Assembly (NCBI GenBank): GCA_030148725.1
Contig: JASBSU010000031.1
Coordinates: 1-64,000 of the forward strand
Direction of reading: 5' to 3'
Origin: Hyphomicrobium sp.
GTDB taxonomy: Bacteria > Pseudomonadota > Alphaproteobacteria > Rhizobiales > Hyphomicrobiaceae
DNA length: 64,000 nt
The position numbers and the translations under genes were made by a program. Shown here one piece after another: positions 19,683 to 27,891 of this stretch (its first letter is position 1; each line of letters opens with the position of its first letter). The notes under the pieces are model-generated. The model was not told the origin of the DNA. It saw only the letters and a list, made by a program, of their open reading frames with translations, and did no database searches.

Positions 19683-20567
19683 ATGAAACCAGTGCAGCCG
19701 AGATTGCGCTTTGCGGTGATGGCCCTTCTGGGCAGCCTGCCGCTGTTCGGCGGAATGGCGCACGCTGAGTCCTCTCACAGCGGCCCTGAGATCGCGCGCC
19801 AGGATTGGACCTTCTCCGGGTTCACCGGGCAGTACGATCAGGCGCAGCTGCAGCGGGGCTTCCAGATCTATCAGCAGGTCTGTGCGGCCTGCCACGGTCT
19901 GAAGCGCGTGCGCTTCCGCAACCTCGCAGAGCCCGGCGGGCCGCAGTTCCCCGAGGAGTCGGTGAAGGCGCTGGCGAAAGCCTGGCCGTATCAGATCTCC
20001 GGCGAGCTCGACGACCAGGGCAACCCGATCGACCGTTTGCCCGGGCTGCCCGATCCGATCATCGGACCCTACAAGAACGACGTGCAGGCTCGTGCCGCCC
20101 AGAACGGCGCGCTGCCGCCCGACCTGTCGTTGATCGTCAAGGCGCGTAACGTCGAGCAGCCGTCGCACTGGTACAGCCAGTGGCTGCTGATGCTGCGCGA
20201 TATCGCCATCGGCTACCAGGAGGGCGGCGCGGACTATCTCTACGCTCTCCTCACCGGCTATCACGAAGCTCCGGCTGACGTAAAAGTCGGCGAGGGCATG
20301 TACTACAACGTCGCCTTCCCGGGCCATCAGCTCGCGATGCCGCCGCCGATCTCCGCGGATGCCTTCGTCGACTATCAGCCCGAGGCCGGCATCAAGGGCT
20401 CGCTCGATCAGAATGCACGTGACGTGACGGCATTCCTCGCCTGGGCCGGCGATCCGCATCTCGACGCGCGCAAGCGCCTCGGCTGGCAGGTGATGCTCTA
20501 TCTGCTCATCACGACCATTTTGCTCTACCTCGTAAAGAGGAAGATCTGGTCGCGCATCAAGCACTGA
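19683..20567 (+). CDS. petC: cytochrome c1 subunit of the bc1 complex
   Basis: 294 residues with a cleavable signal peptide ending AHA. The haem c motif CAACH follows, and the distal Met lies in the AMPPPIS segment. One C-terminal helix (about 268-286, VMLYLLITTILLYLV) anchors it, followed by a basic cytoplasmic tail. It receives electrons from the Rieske centre and donates to cytochrome c. It starts 12 nt after petB. Confidence 0.97.
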   Translation: MKPVQPRLRFAVMALLGSLPLFGGMAHAESSHSGPEIARQDWTFSGFTGQYDQAQLQRGFQIYQQVCAACHGLKRVRFRNLAEPGGPQFPEESVKALAKAWPYQISGELDDQGNPIDRLPGLPDPIIGPYKNDVQARAAQNGALPPDLSLIVKARNVEQPSHWYSQWLLMLRDIAIGYQEGGADYLYALLTGYHEAPADVKVGEGMYYNVAFPGHQLAMPPPISADAFVDYQPEAGIKGSLDQNARDVTAFLAWAGDPHLDARKRLGWQVMLYLLITTILLYLVKRKIWSRIKH

Positions 20568-20652
20568 GGGCACCGGCAACCTGACCGCGTGCTACACATG
20601 ATCGCTTCGGGCTCTATCGGTCCGAAGCGAAACTGACGCGAGGGGAAAAGCC

Positions 20653-21525
20653 GTGGTGAAATCCGTCCTTGGGATCATTGGCGGCAGCGGCTTCTACAAC
20701 CTACCGGGCATCGAGAACCCGCATTGGGAGAAAGTATCGAGCCCCTGGGGTGAGCCCTCGGACGAGATCCTTTTCGCCGAGATCGACGGCCTGCCATTCC
20801 GCTTCCTGCCGCGCCACGGCCGCGGCCATCGCATCTCGCCCACCCACATCAACTTCCGCGCCAACATCGACGCCCTGAAGCGCGCCGGTGTTACTGACCT
20901 CGTGTCGATCTCGGCCTGCGGCTCCCTCAAGGACCAGTTCGCACCCGGCCACTTCGTGCTGGTCGATCAATTCATCGACCGCACCTTCGCGCGCGAGAAG
21001 AGCTTCTTCGGTGAAGGCTGCGTGGCGCACGTCTCCCTGGCGCACCCCGTCAGCCCGCTGCTCGTCGACGTGATCGAGAAAGCCGCCAAGGCCGAGGACA
21101 TCGACCACACCAAGGGCGGCACGTACCTCGTCATGGAAGGACCGCAGTTCTCGACGCGCGCCGAGTCCTTCCTCTATCGCAGCTGGGGCTGCGACGTCAT
21201 CGGCATGACCAACATGCCTGAGGCCAAGCTCGCCCGCGAAGCCGAGATCTGCTACGCGACCGTCGCCATGGTGACGGACTATGACTGCTGGCACGAGGAA
21301 GTGGCGCACGTCGACGTCGCCTCGGTACTCGCGGTCATGAAGGGTAACACCGAGAAGGCGCAGCGTCTGGTGCACAGGCTCGCCGAGATTTTCCCGCGCG
21401 AGCACCAGCCGTGCCCGATAGGCTCCGATACCGCGCTCGACGTCGCCATCATCACGCCGCCGGACGCGCGCGACCCGGCGCTTATGGCGAAGCTCGACGC
21501 CGTCGCCGGCCGCGTGCTGCGATAA
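20653..21525 (+). CDS. mtnP: S-methyl-5'-thioadenosine phosphorylase
   Basis: Phosphorolysis of methylthioadenosine to adenine and 5-methylthioribose-1-phosphate. 290 residues from GTG 20653, with AGGGG 7 nt upstream. The N-terminal GIIGGSGFY, the RHGRGHRISPTHINFRANI block and MEGPQFSTRAES, GMTNMPEAKLARE are diagnostic for MtnP/PNP-II enzymes. The later steps (apt, mtnA, aldolase) lie 8 kb away. A relic copy of codons about 137-158 sits at 23341-23406. Confidence 0.96.
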   Translation: MVKSVLGIIGGSGFYNLPGIENPHWEKVSSPWGEPSDEILFAEIDGLPFRFLPRHGRGHRISPTHINFRANIDALKRAGVTDLVSISACGSLKDQFAPGHFVLVDQFIDRTFAREKSFFGEGCVAHVSLAHPVSPLLVDVIEKAAKAEDIDHTKGGTYLVMEGPQFSTRAESFLYRSWGCDVIGMTNMPEAKLAREAEICYATVAMVTDYDCWHEEVAHVDVASVLAVMKGNTEKAQRLVHRLAEIFPREHQPCPIGSDTALDVAIITPPDARDPALMAKLDAVAGRVLR

Positions 21526-21545
21526 GCCTGAACCGGGCGAACTGG

Positions 21546-21580
21546 ATTGTCATCCCGGCAGCAAGTGCCGGGATGACAAT
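21546..21580. repeat. perfect 15-bp inverted repeat between convergent genes
   Basis: ATTGTCATCCCGGCA, a 5-nt loop, then its exact complement TGCCGGGATGACAAT. It lies between the 3' ends of mtnP and the SDR gene and could act as a bidirectional terminator, but no T-run follows. The sequence is of the REP type also seen at 14401-14422. Confidence 0.75.
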
Positions 21581-21588
21581 TGCACTTC

Positions 21589-22341
21589 TCAGGCCGCGGC
21601 ACTGCGCTGCGACAGTGCCACAGCATCGGGGCCGGCTGGATATCGAAGCTTGTCGGACACGTCGTTCGCGGCACGCCAGACGACCTCGGCGACGTCATCC
21701 GCTGTCGTCACGGCGGCAGGCTGCGCGAATGCAGCGAGCACCGACTGCGCGAACGGCGCGTAGGCGAGGGGTATCGCATCCTGGATCGGCGATGGCGTGT
21801 TCTGAGTGAAGCGTGTCGACGGTCCGTAGCCGGGTTCGACGAGCTTGACGCGGATTCCGAAGTCTTGAAGCTCGTACGCGAGTGAGCCGGTGAAGCCTTC
21901 CATGGCTGCCTTGCTCGCCGTATAGGCAGCGACGAGCGGCATCGGCATGAGTGTCGCGCTGGAAGTCACGTTCACGACGACGCCTGATCGGCGGGTGCGC
22001 ATTTGCGGCAGCACGGCCTGTGTCATCGCCATCGCGCCGAAGGTGTTCGTCTCGAACAGGCGCCGCACCGTTTCCATCGACGTCGCCTCGAAGGCGCCGA
22101 ACATTCCGATGCCGGCATTGTTCACGAGTACGTCGATGGGCCCGCAAGCCTGCAGCGCCGCAGAAATGGTCTCAGGCTGGGTCACGTCGAGCGCCAGCAC
22201 CCGCATCCGCTCCGACGGAGGCAGAACGTCGGAACTCGGCGTGCGCATCGTGGCGATGACGGACCAGCCCTTGGCGTGGAAGAGGCGCGCGGTTGCCAGG
22301 CCATAGCCCGATGAGCATCCAGTGATCAGCACGGTTTTCAT
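21589..22341 (-). CDS. short-chain dehydrogenase/reductase (classical SDR)
   Basis: 250 residues with the Rossmann motif TGCSSGYG at the N-terminus, NNAG in the fourth strand and the catalytic Ser-Tyr-Lys set (SSATLMPM, YTASK). CAGGAG precedes the ATG; an in-frame upstream start would add 27 unrelated residues. NAD(P)-dependent oxidation or reduction of an unknown small substrate is expected. It diverges from an AraC regulator that probably controls it. Confidence 0.88.
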   Translation of the reverse strand: MKTVLITGCSSGYGLATARLFHAKGWSVIATMRTPSSDVLPPSERMRVLALDVTQPETISAALQACGPIDVLVNNAGIGMFGAFEATSMETVRRLFETNTFGAMAMTQAVLPQMRTRRSGVVVNVTSSATLMPMPLVAAYTASKAAMEGFTGSLAYELQDFGIRVKLVEPGYGPSTRFTQNTPSPIQDAIPLAYAPFAQSVLAAFAQPAAVTTADDVAEVVWRAANDVSDKLRYPAGPDAVALSQRSAAA

Positions 22342-22367
22342 GATTGGCTCCTGTGTGAGTTCGATCA

Positions 22368-22436
22368 CCGGACGATAGCTATCGAGAGCAGGACGATCGA
22401 CAATTGAAAGTCCGGAATTCATTCGCTATCGTCCGG
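22368..22436. promoter_or_regulatory. candidate AraC-type operator in the SDR/AraC divergent promoter
   Basis: CCGGACGATAGC (22368-22379) and its exact reverse complement GCTATCGTCCGG (22425-22436) flank the intergenic region. The second arm ends 2 nt before the AraC start codon. Arrangement and perfect symmetry suggest binding by the adjacent regulator, with autoregulation. Confidence 0.6.
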
Positions 22437-22438
22437 AT

Positions 22439-23347
22439 ATGGTCGATCCCCTTACACAAGTCATCACCCTCCTGCGCCCGCGCACGGTCTTCTCCAAGAT
22501 CATCAGCGGCGCTGGCCGGTGGGCCGTTCGCTATTCCGATTTCGGACAGCCGAGCTTCTGCACCGTGCTCGACGGCAGCTGCCGCCTCGTCGTCGACGGC
22601 CATGAGCCGATCAGGCTCGAACAGGATGATTTCGTGCTGCTCCCGACGACACCCGGCTTCACGATGTCTGGGTTCGATGGGGCAGTGCCGGTAAGAATCG
22701 ACCCGCGAGCGATGCCCGCTCCGACCGACGAAGTGCGTCACGGCACGCCCGATGGCGACCCCGATGTCCGCTTGCTCGGAGGCTACTTCGTCTTCGAATC
22801 CCCCGATGCAGGATTGCTCGTGTCGCTGCTGCCCAATGTGGTGCACCTGCGCGGAGCCGAACGGCTGTCGACCCTTGTGAAGCTCGTCCGCGAGGAGGCG
22901 ATCGCACAGAGCGCTGGCCGAGATCTTGTGCTGTCGCGCCTCGTTGACGTGATGCTCGTGGAGGCATTGCGGGCGACGCAAAGAGCGGACGCTTCCCCAG
23001 GCATGCTGCAGGGCCTGCGGGACGCGCGGCTAGCGGCCGCGATGCGAGAGATGCATGCCTCTCCCGCTTTCCCCTGGACGGTGGATGAGCTCGCGGACAA
23101 GGCGGCACTGTCGAGATCAGCATTCTACGACCGCTTCACCCGAGCCGTAGGAGTACCACCGATGGAGTACCTCCTCACTTGGCGCATGGCGATTGCGAAG
23201 GATCTGCTGCGGCGAGACGATATCGGCCTCGCCCAGGTCGCCGAGCAGGTCGGCTACGGTTCGGCGAGCACCTTCAGCACCGCCTTCAGTCGTCACGTCG
23301 GGCGCCCGCCAGGACAGTACGCGCGCGAATGTCGGACCGCCTCGTGA
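22439..23347 (+). CDS. AraC family transcriptional regulator with cupin-type N-domain
   Basis: 302 residues. The N-terminal half (DPLTQVITLLRPRTVFSK onward) resembles the cupin_6 ligand-binding domain that often accompanies SDR genes. The C-terminal half has two helix-turn-helix units (ELADKAALSRSAFYDRF and LAQVAEQVGYGSASTFSTAF). No ribosome site precedes ATG 22439, because a candidate operator arm abuts it; a leaderless transcript is possible. The last codons overlap the start of the mtnP relic. Confidence 0.9.
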   Translation: MVDPLTQVITLLRPRTVFSKIISGAGRWAVRYSDFGQPSFCTVLDGSCRLVVDGHEPIRLEQDDFVLLPTTPGFTMSGFDGAVPVRIDPRAMPAPTDEVRHGTPDGDPDVRLLGGYFVFESPDAGLLVSLLPNVVHLRGAERLSTLVKLVREEAIAQSAGRDLVLSRLVDVMLVEALRATQRADASPGMLQGLRDARLAAAMREMHASPAFPWTVDELADKAALSRSAFYDRFTRAVGVPPMEYLLTWRMAIAKDLLRRDDIGLAQVAEQVGYGSASTFSTAFSRHVGRPPGQYARECRTAS

Positions 23348-23406
23348 CGTGATCGAAAAGGCCGCTAAGGCCCTGGACATCGACCACACCAAGGCCGGAA
23401 CGTACC
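23341..23406 (+). pseudogene. relic fragment of a diverged mtnP gene
   Basis: Aligns with 21061-21126 inside mtnP with 7 substitutions and one 1-nt gap by eye. It encodes DVIEKAAKALDIDHTKAGTY against DVIEKAAKAEDIDHTKGGTY in the intact gene. Four changes are third-position synonymous, so the piece probably came from a functional homologue rather than by decay of a local duplicate. It begins within the AraC stop region. Confidence 0.8.
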
Positions 23407-23485
23407 GCGCAGCCGTCGCTTGCCGCGGTCCAGCACTCCTGATACCCGGAATGGGCGCCGGCAACGCCGATTCTTCAGAGAATTC

Positions 23486-24922
23486 ATGTACGCTAACCGC
23501 AAGCCGCGCGCCGCGCCGCGAGCTGCGTTGCTGTTCGGTTTGGTTTTGTTGGCGACCGCCGGCGCATCTCCGATCGTCCGGGCAGACCAGGACGATGACG
23601 CTGAGCGCGTGCCGTCTTCGGCCGGCGAGATCTACAGCCCGATCCAGCGCACCTTCGACAAGCAGCCGGCGCTTCCCGGCGGGCCACGTCAGTTCGTGCG
23701 GCCGATGTCGGATGAGGACGGCGAGCCGGTCCTATTTCAGGATCTGAAGGATCGACTGCGTGCCGCCGACCCCTTCTTTCGCGACATGCGCGTCAGCTAT
23801 TACACCCGCACCCATGCGCTCAACCTTGAGAACTATACCGGTCCCCCGTCCAAGGCGTGGGCGCTCGGTGCAGCGTTGGGTCTGAGGACCGGTTTCCTCG
23901 ACGACTGGCTGCAGTTCGAGATCGCGGCGGCGACATCCCAGCCGTTGTGGGCCCCCGAAGGCGAGGGTGGAACGCTTCTGCTCACCGACAACCAGGCCGA
24001 GGTGTCCTCACTCGGCATCGCCAACGCGCACATGCGCGGCATCGGCCAGGAGCTGACCATCGGCCGCCAGCTCGTGAAGACGCCCTACATCAACCCGCAG
24101 GATAACCGCATGATCCCCAACGCCGTCGAGGGCGTGGCACTCATGCGCCGCCGCGACGAGGCGCAGACGCTCGATTACGGCTTCGGCTATCTGTGGGGCT
24201 TCAAGGCGCGCGACAGCAGCTACTTCGTGCCGTTCTCCGAGGAACTCGGCGTCGAGGAGAACCGTGGCGTCGCCGTCGCGGGTGCCAAGGTCATGCCTGT
24301 GAAGGGCCTGACACTCGGCGCTATCGACTACCTGATCCCCGACGTGCTCAACACCGCATTCACCGAGCTGGACTGGATCGTCGACGCCGCGCCCGTGCAG
24401 ATGCGCTTCAGCGTGAACTACACCGACCAGCGCACGGTGGGCGCCGATCTGTTGCCGGGTGCGCCCTATGACACGAACCAGGTGTCAGGCCGCTTCGCCG
24501 CCAGCTACGCCAATGCGACGCTGCTCGTCGCCGCATCACGAAACGGCAACAGTGGCGCCTTGCAAAGTCCGTTCGGCAGCTTCCCCGCCTACACGGTGCT
24601 CGACCAGCTCAACTTCAACAACCCGGGACAGAACACGCTCGTCATTGGCGCTGCCTACGATTTCTCGAAGATCGTGATCGATGGTCTGAAGCTGCAGACG
24701 CGCTATGGCTGGTCATGGGGCGCCGGCGCTGCTTTGGATTCACCCGCCGGCCGCCAGAACGAATACAACCTCGAGCTGGAATACCTGCCGACCTACGGCC
24801 CGTTGAAGAACATCCACGTTCAGGTGTTCTATTCCGCCGTCGAGTTTCCGAACAATCCGCCCGGCGAAACGCAGCAGCCGCAGGTGCGGGGCATCGTCAC
24901 GTATCTGATCCCGCTGCTTTAG
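23486..24922 (+). CDS. OprD-like outer-membrane porin
   Basis: 478 residues from ATG 23486 with a signal peptide (about 1-34). The barrel segments FRDMRVSYYTRTHALNLENY, GRQLVKTPYINPQDNRM and a C-terminus VRGIVTYLIPLL fit the OprD/OpdK family of substrate-selective porins. Family members import amino acids or carboxylates; no specific substrate can be assigned. Its last 26 nt overlap the convergent reductase gene. Confidence 0.75.
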   Translation: MYANRKPRAAPRAALLFGLVLLATAGASPIVRADQDDDAERVPSSAGEIYSPIQRTFDKQPALPGGPRQFVRPMSDEDGEPVLFQDLKDRLRAADPFFRDMRVSYYTRTHALNLENYTGPPSKAWALGAALGLRTGFLDDWLQFEIAAATSQPLWAPEGEGGTLLLTDNQAEVSSLGIANAHMRGIGQELTIGRQLVKTPYINPQDNRMIPNAVEGVALMRRRDEAQTLDYGFGYLWGFKARDSSYFVPFSEELGVEENRGVAVAGAKVMPVKGLTLGAIDYLIPDVLNTAFTELDWIVDAAPVQMRFSVNYTDQRTVGADLLPGAPYDTNQVSGRFAASYANATLLVAASRNGNSGALQSPFGSFPAYTVLDQLNFNNPGQNTLVIGAAYDFSKIVIDGLKLQTRYGWSWGAGAALDSPAGRQNEYNLELEYLPTYGPLKNIHVQVFYSAVEFPNNPPGETQQPQVRGIVTYLIPLL

Positions 24923-25847
24923 CGCTCATGTCGAGCCGCCGCTCGTACGCCTCCACGTGCTGCGCGGCAATTTCGAGGATCGGCGTCTCCAATCCGTGGC
25001 GGCGCGCCCGCGCGAGCATGTCACCGAGAATATGCGTGCCCTCCGTACGCCGCCCCGCCTCGATGTCGCGCAGCATCGAAGCGGTGTAGGGCGAGCCCTG
25101 CTCGGTCAGCAGGTCACGGTATTCCCCCATGAGGTCCTGCGGCGGAGAAAAGCCTTCCGCTTCCGCAACCGACTGCGTCTCTTCGAGCAGCGCGAGGATG
25201 CGCGTGCGACCCTGCTCCGTCGCCATGATGGCGCCGATGCTGGCGCGCATGAGGCATGTGATGCCGGCGAACGCCGCCAGGAACACGAACTTGTTCCACA
25301 TGTCTTGGCGGATCTCGTGTGTCGCATGCGCATCGACACCGCCCGCCTTGAGCCGCGCGACGACCTCGCTGCCGACAGCATCGCTCCCGCCGATCACCGG
25401 ACCCGCGAGAACCGTCATGAACGGCGACAGGTGCACGACGGTGCCGTCCGGGCGCAGGTCCGTCGCCCCATGCACGATCCCGCCGAGCAGAGTCGTTGCC
25501 GGAAATCGAGCCGCGAGGACATCGAGATGCCGCACGCCATTCAGCACCGGCAACAGCCGCGTCGACGGGCCGAGGACCGGCGCGACAGCCTCGATGGCCG
25601 CCGCGAGGGCCGGCTCTTTGCACGCGAGGATGACGGCATCCGGATAGGGATCGGGTGTAGTGCCGGCCATCATGACCTTGACGGGAGAGGCGAAGTCACC
25701 CAGCGGGCTCTCGAGCACTAGCCCCATCGAGGTGAGCTGGCCGGCGCGGCGCTCGCGCACCAGGAAGGTGACGTCCGCGCCGCCCGCAATGAGTCGCGCA
25801 CCGAGATAGCCGCCGACACCGCCGGCCCCTAGAATGACGACACGCAT
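24897..25847 (-). CDS. 2-dehydropantoate 2-reductase family protein (ApbA/PanE)
   Basis: 316 residues from ATG 25847. The N-terminal GAGGVGGYLGARL is the NADP-binding motif, and the C-terminal region has the family's conserved Lys (EIRQDMWNKFVFLAAF). PanE makes pantoate for CoA synthesis, but the family has many paralogues acting on other 2-oxoacids and there are no pantothenate genes nearby. The pantoate role is therefore not certain. Confidence 0.85.
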   Translation of the reverse strand: MRVVILGAGGVGGYLGARLIAGGADVTFLVRERRAGQLTSMGLVLESPLGDFASPVKVMMAGTTPDPYPDAVILACKEPALAAAIEAVAPVLGPSTRLLPVLNGVRHLDVLAARFPATTLLGGIVHGATDLRPDGTVVHLSPFMTVLAGPVIGGSDAVGSEVVARLKAGGVDAHATHEIRQDMWNKFVFLAAFAGITCLMRASIGAIMATEQGRTRILALLEETQSVAEAEGFSPPQDLMGEYRDLLTEQGSPYTASMLRDIEAGRRTEGTHILGDMLARARRHGLETPILEIAAQHVEAYERRLDMSAKAAGSDT

Positions 25848-25994
25848 CCCGGTGCTCCGATATCCATGCAAGACGGACAACACGTGGCTCTATCCGCGCC
25901 GCGACACAAGTACGAAGTGGCGCCGCGCCTGGGAGGATCCGTTTCCAGCTATTAAGACTTGCGCGCAGGCCCATTGAACGGCACATCACCCACC

Positions 25995-26954
25995 ATGCCT
26001 GACGCCGCTCCGAGCCCTGATGCCCTGCGCCCGTTCGATGCGCGCATGCTTTCCGTCGGCGATGGCCATTGGCTGTACGTCGAGGAGGTCGGCAGCCCCG
26101 GCGGCACGCCCGCGCTGTTCCTGCATGGAGGGCCCGGCAGCGGCTCCCAGCATTTTCATCGCCGCCTCTTTGATCCCGACCGCTTCCACGCATTCCTGTT
26201 CGACCAGCGCGGCGCCGGCCGCAGCCACCCTTATCTGTCGCTCAACGAAAACACGACGCAGACGCTTGTCGCCGACATCGAAGCCATCCGCGAACACTAC
26301 GGCATCGATCGCTGGCTGATCGTCGGCGGATCGTGGGGCTCGACGCTCGCCGTCGCCTACGCCGAGGCGCACCCCGAGCGCGTCACCGGCCTTGCGCTAC
26401 GCGCCATCTTCCTGGGAACGCGCGCCGAGGTCGAATGGGCTTTCGTAGAAGGGCCGAAGCTGTTCCGCCCTGATCTTTACGCCGACTTCATCGCCCAACT
26501 TCCCGAGCACGAACGAGCCGATCCGCTGCCTGCCTATCTGCGTCGCCTCGCCGACCCCGATCCCGCCGTGAAGGCTGCTGCCGCGCACAGCTGGGCGGCC
26601 TACGAACGAGCCCTCTCAGAACTGGTGCCCGCCCAGCCGCGCCTCTCCGCCCCGCTAGGGCGCAGCGACCGCCTTCCGCCGACGCCCATCATCGAAGGGC
26701 ATTACATCCGCAACGATTTCTTCCTCGACGATGGTCAGTTGCTGCGCGATGCCAACAAGCTGCGCGGCATTCCCGGCGTCATCGTGCAGGGCCGCTACGA
26801 TCTGCTTTGCCCACCGAAGACCGCCTATGCGCTCGCAGAAGCCTGGGAGACATGCCGGCTGGAGATCGTCGACAAGGCCGGCCACGCCATCACCGAGCCG
26901 GGCGTCATGGATGCACTCACCGCCGCCGTCGCCGAGTTGGGCGCGCGGCGCTGA
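25995..26954 (+). CDS. pip: prolyl iminopeptidase
   Basis: 319-residue alpha/beta hydrolase that removes N-terminal proline. HGGPGSG forms the oxyanion region, GGSWGSTL carries the catalytic serine, and KAGHAI near the C-terminus carries the histidine; DQRGAGRS is also characteristic. Start at ATG 25995. It is followed by a cytochrome gene 97 nt downstream on the same strand. Confidence 0.93.
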   Translation: MPDAAPSPDALRPFDARMLSVGDGHWLYVEEVGSPGGTPALFLHGGPGSGSQHFHRRLFDPDRFHAFLFDQRGAGRSHPYLSLNENTTQTLVADIEAIREHYGIDRWLIVGGSWGSTLAVAYAEAHPERVTGLALRAIFLGTRAEVEWAFVEGPKLFRPDLYADFIAQLPEHERADPLPAYLRRLADPDPAVKAAAAHSWAAYERALSELVPAQPRLSAPLGRSDRLPPTPIIEGHYIRNDFFLDDGQLLRDANKLRGIPGVIVQGRYDLLCPPKTAYALAEAWETCRLEIVDKAGHAITEPGVMDALTAAVAELGARR

Positions 26955-27051
26955 CGGTTCAACTGCCAGCCAGCGGCTCCCAACGCCCCTTTGCCTGCAA
27001 AGATCGCGGCGCGCTACACTGGGTGACGAGGTCGTCGATCCGCGAGGCACT

Positions 27052-27864
27052 ATGCGTCAGGCACTTCTATTGCTGGCTTTGATCGTGCTTGCCGCAGGCC
27101 CGACAAGGGCGGACGACACGCTCACCTTGACCTTCGGCGACAACGTGCGCCGCTTCACGGCCGCCGAGCTTCTGGCGCGTCCCGATGCGTCCGACATCGA
27201 GGTGCCGGACGACGTTTCCTACGGGCGCGCCATGCGGTACCGCGCCGTGCCATTGCTGGCGTTGATCGGCGAAGTTCCCAAGGACCTCGACACCCTGGAA
27301 GCCAGCGCCGCCGACGGTTTCGTCTCGCAGATACCGCGCGCGCTGGTTGAGAAAGGCGCGAACGGCGGCAGCACGGCGTGGCTCGCCATCGACGACGCGC
27401 AGCAGCCCTGGCCCCCGCTGCCCGGCAAGGATGCCTCGGCCGGCCCATTCTATATCGTCTGGCAGCACCCCGCGCGCTCGGGCATCGGTTCCGAGCAATG
27501 GCCGTACCAGACGGTCGCCATAACCGGGGTCGAGTCTCCGGCGCATCGCTGGCCGCAAATGCGCGTGTCGGACGATCTTCCTGCGAATGCGCCGGCACGC
27601 CACGGCCAGTCGGTTTTCACCACGCAGTGCATGCCCTGCCATCGCATCAAGGGCGCTGGCGTCGCCGAGCTTGGACCTGACCTCGGCCAGCCCATGAACC
27701 CGACGCAGTACATGACTGAGGAAGGTCTGCGGGCGCTGATCCGCAATCCGAAAGCCGTGCGCACCTGGCCTAACCAGATCATGCCGGGGTTCGACGAGAA
27801 GAAGCTCTCTGCCGCCGATCTAGACGCCGTCATCGCTTACCTCGCGCAGATGGCGCGCCAGTAG
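27052..27864 (+). CDS. exported protein with oxidoreductase-like N-domain and C-terminal cytochrome c
   Basis: 270 residues from ATG 27052 with a signal peptide ending TRADD. The N-terminal part (about 20-165; FTAAELLAR, SYGRAMRYRAVPLLALIG, PFYIVWQHP) resembles the small molybdopterin-binding-like domain of sulfite-oxidase relatives, without a clear cofactor cysteine. The C-terminal part has the haem motif CMPCH and a QIMPGF methionine ligand. Periplasmic electron transfer is likely; the donor is unknown. Confidence 0.75.
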   Translation: MRQALLLLALIVLAAGPTRADDTLTLTFGDNVRRFTAAELLARPDASDIEVPDDVSYGRAMRYRAVPLLALIGEVPKDLDTLEASAADGFVSQIPRALVEKGANGGSTAWLAIDDAQQPWPPLPGKDASAGPFYIVWQHPARSGIGSEQWPYQTVAITGVESPAHRWPQMRVSDDLPANAPARHGQSVFTTQCMPCHRIKGAGVAELGPDLGQPMNPTQYMTEEGLRALIRNPKAVRTWPNQIMPGFDEKKLSAADLDAVIAYLAQMARQ

Positions 27865-27891
27865 CAGCCTATTGAGCCGGACGCCGCGCGA

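Noticed and set aside
25696..26193. Frame bridging the reductase and iminopeptidase starts
   Set aside because: It overlaps two well-supported genes and shows no motif.
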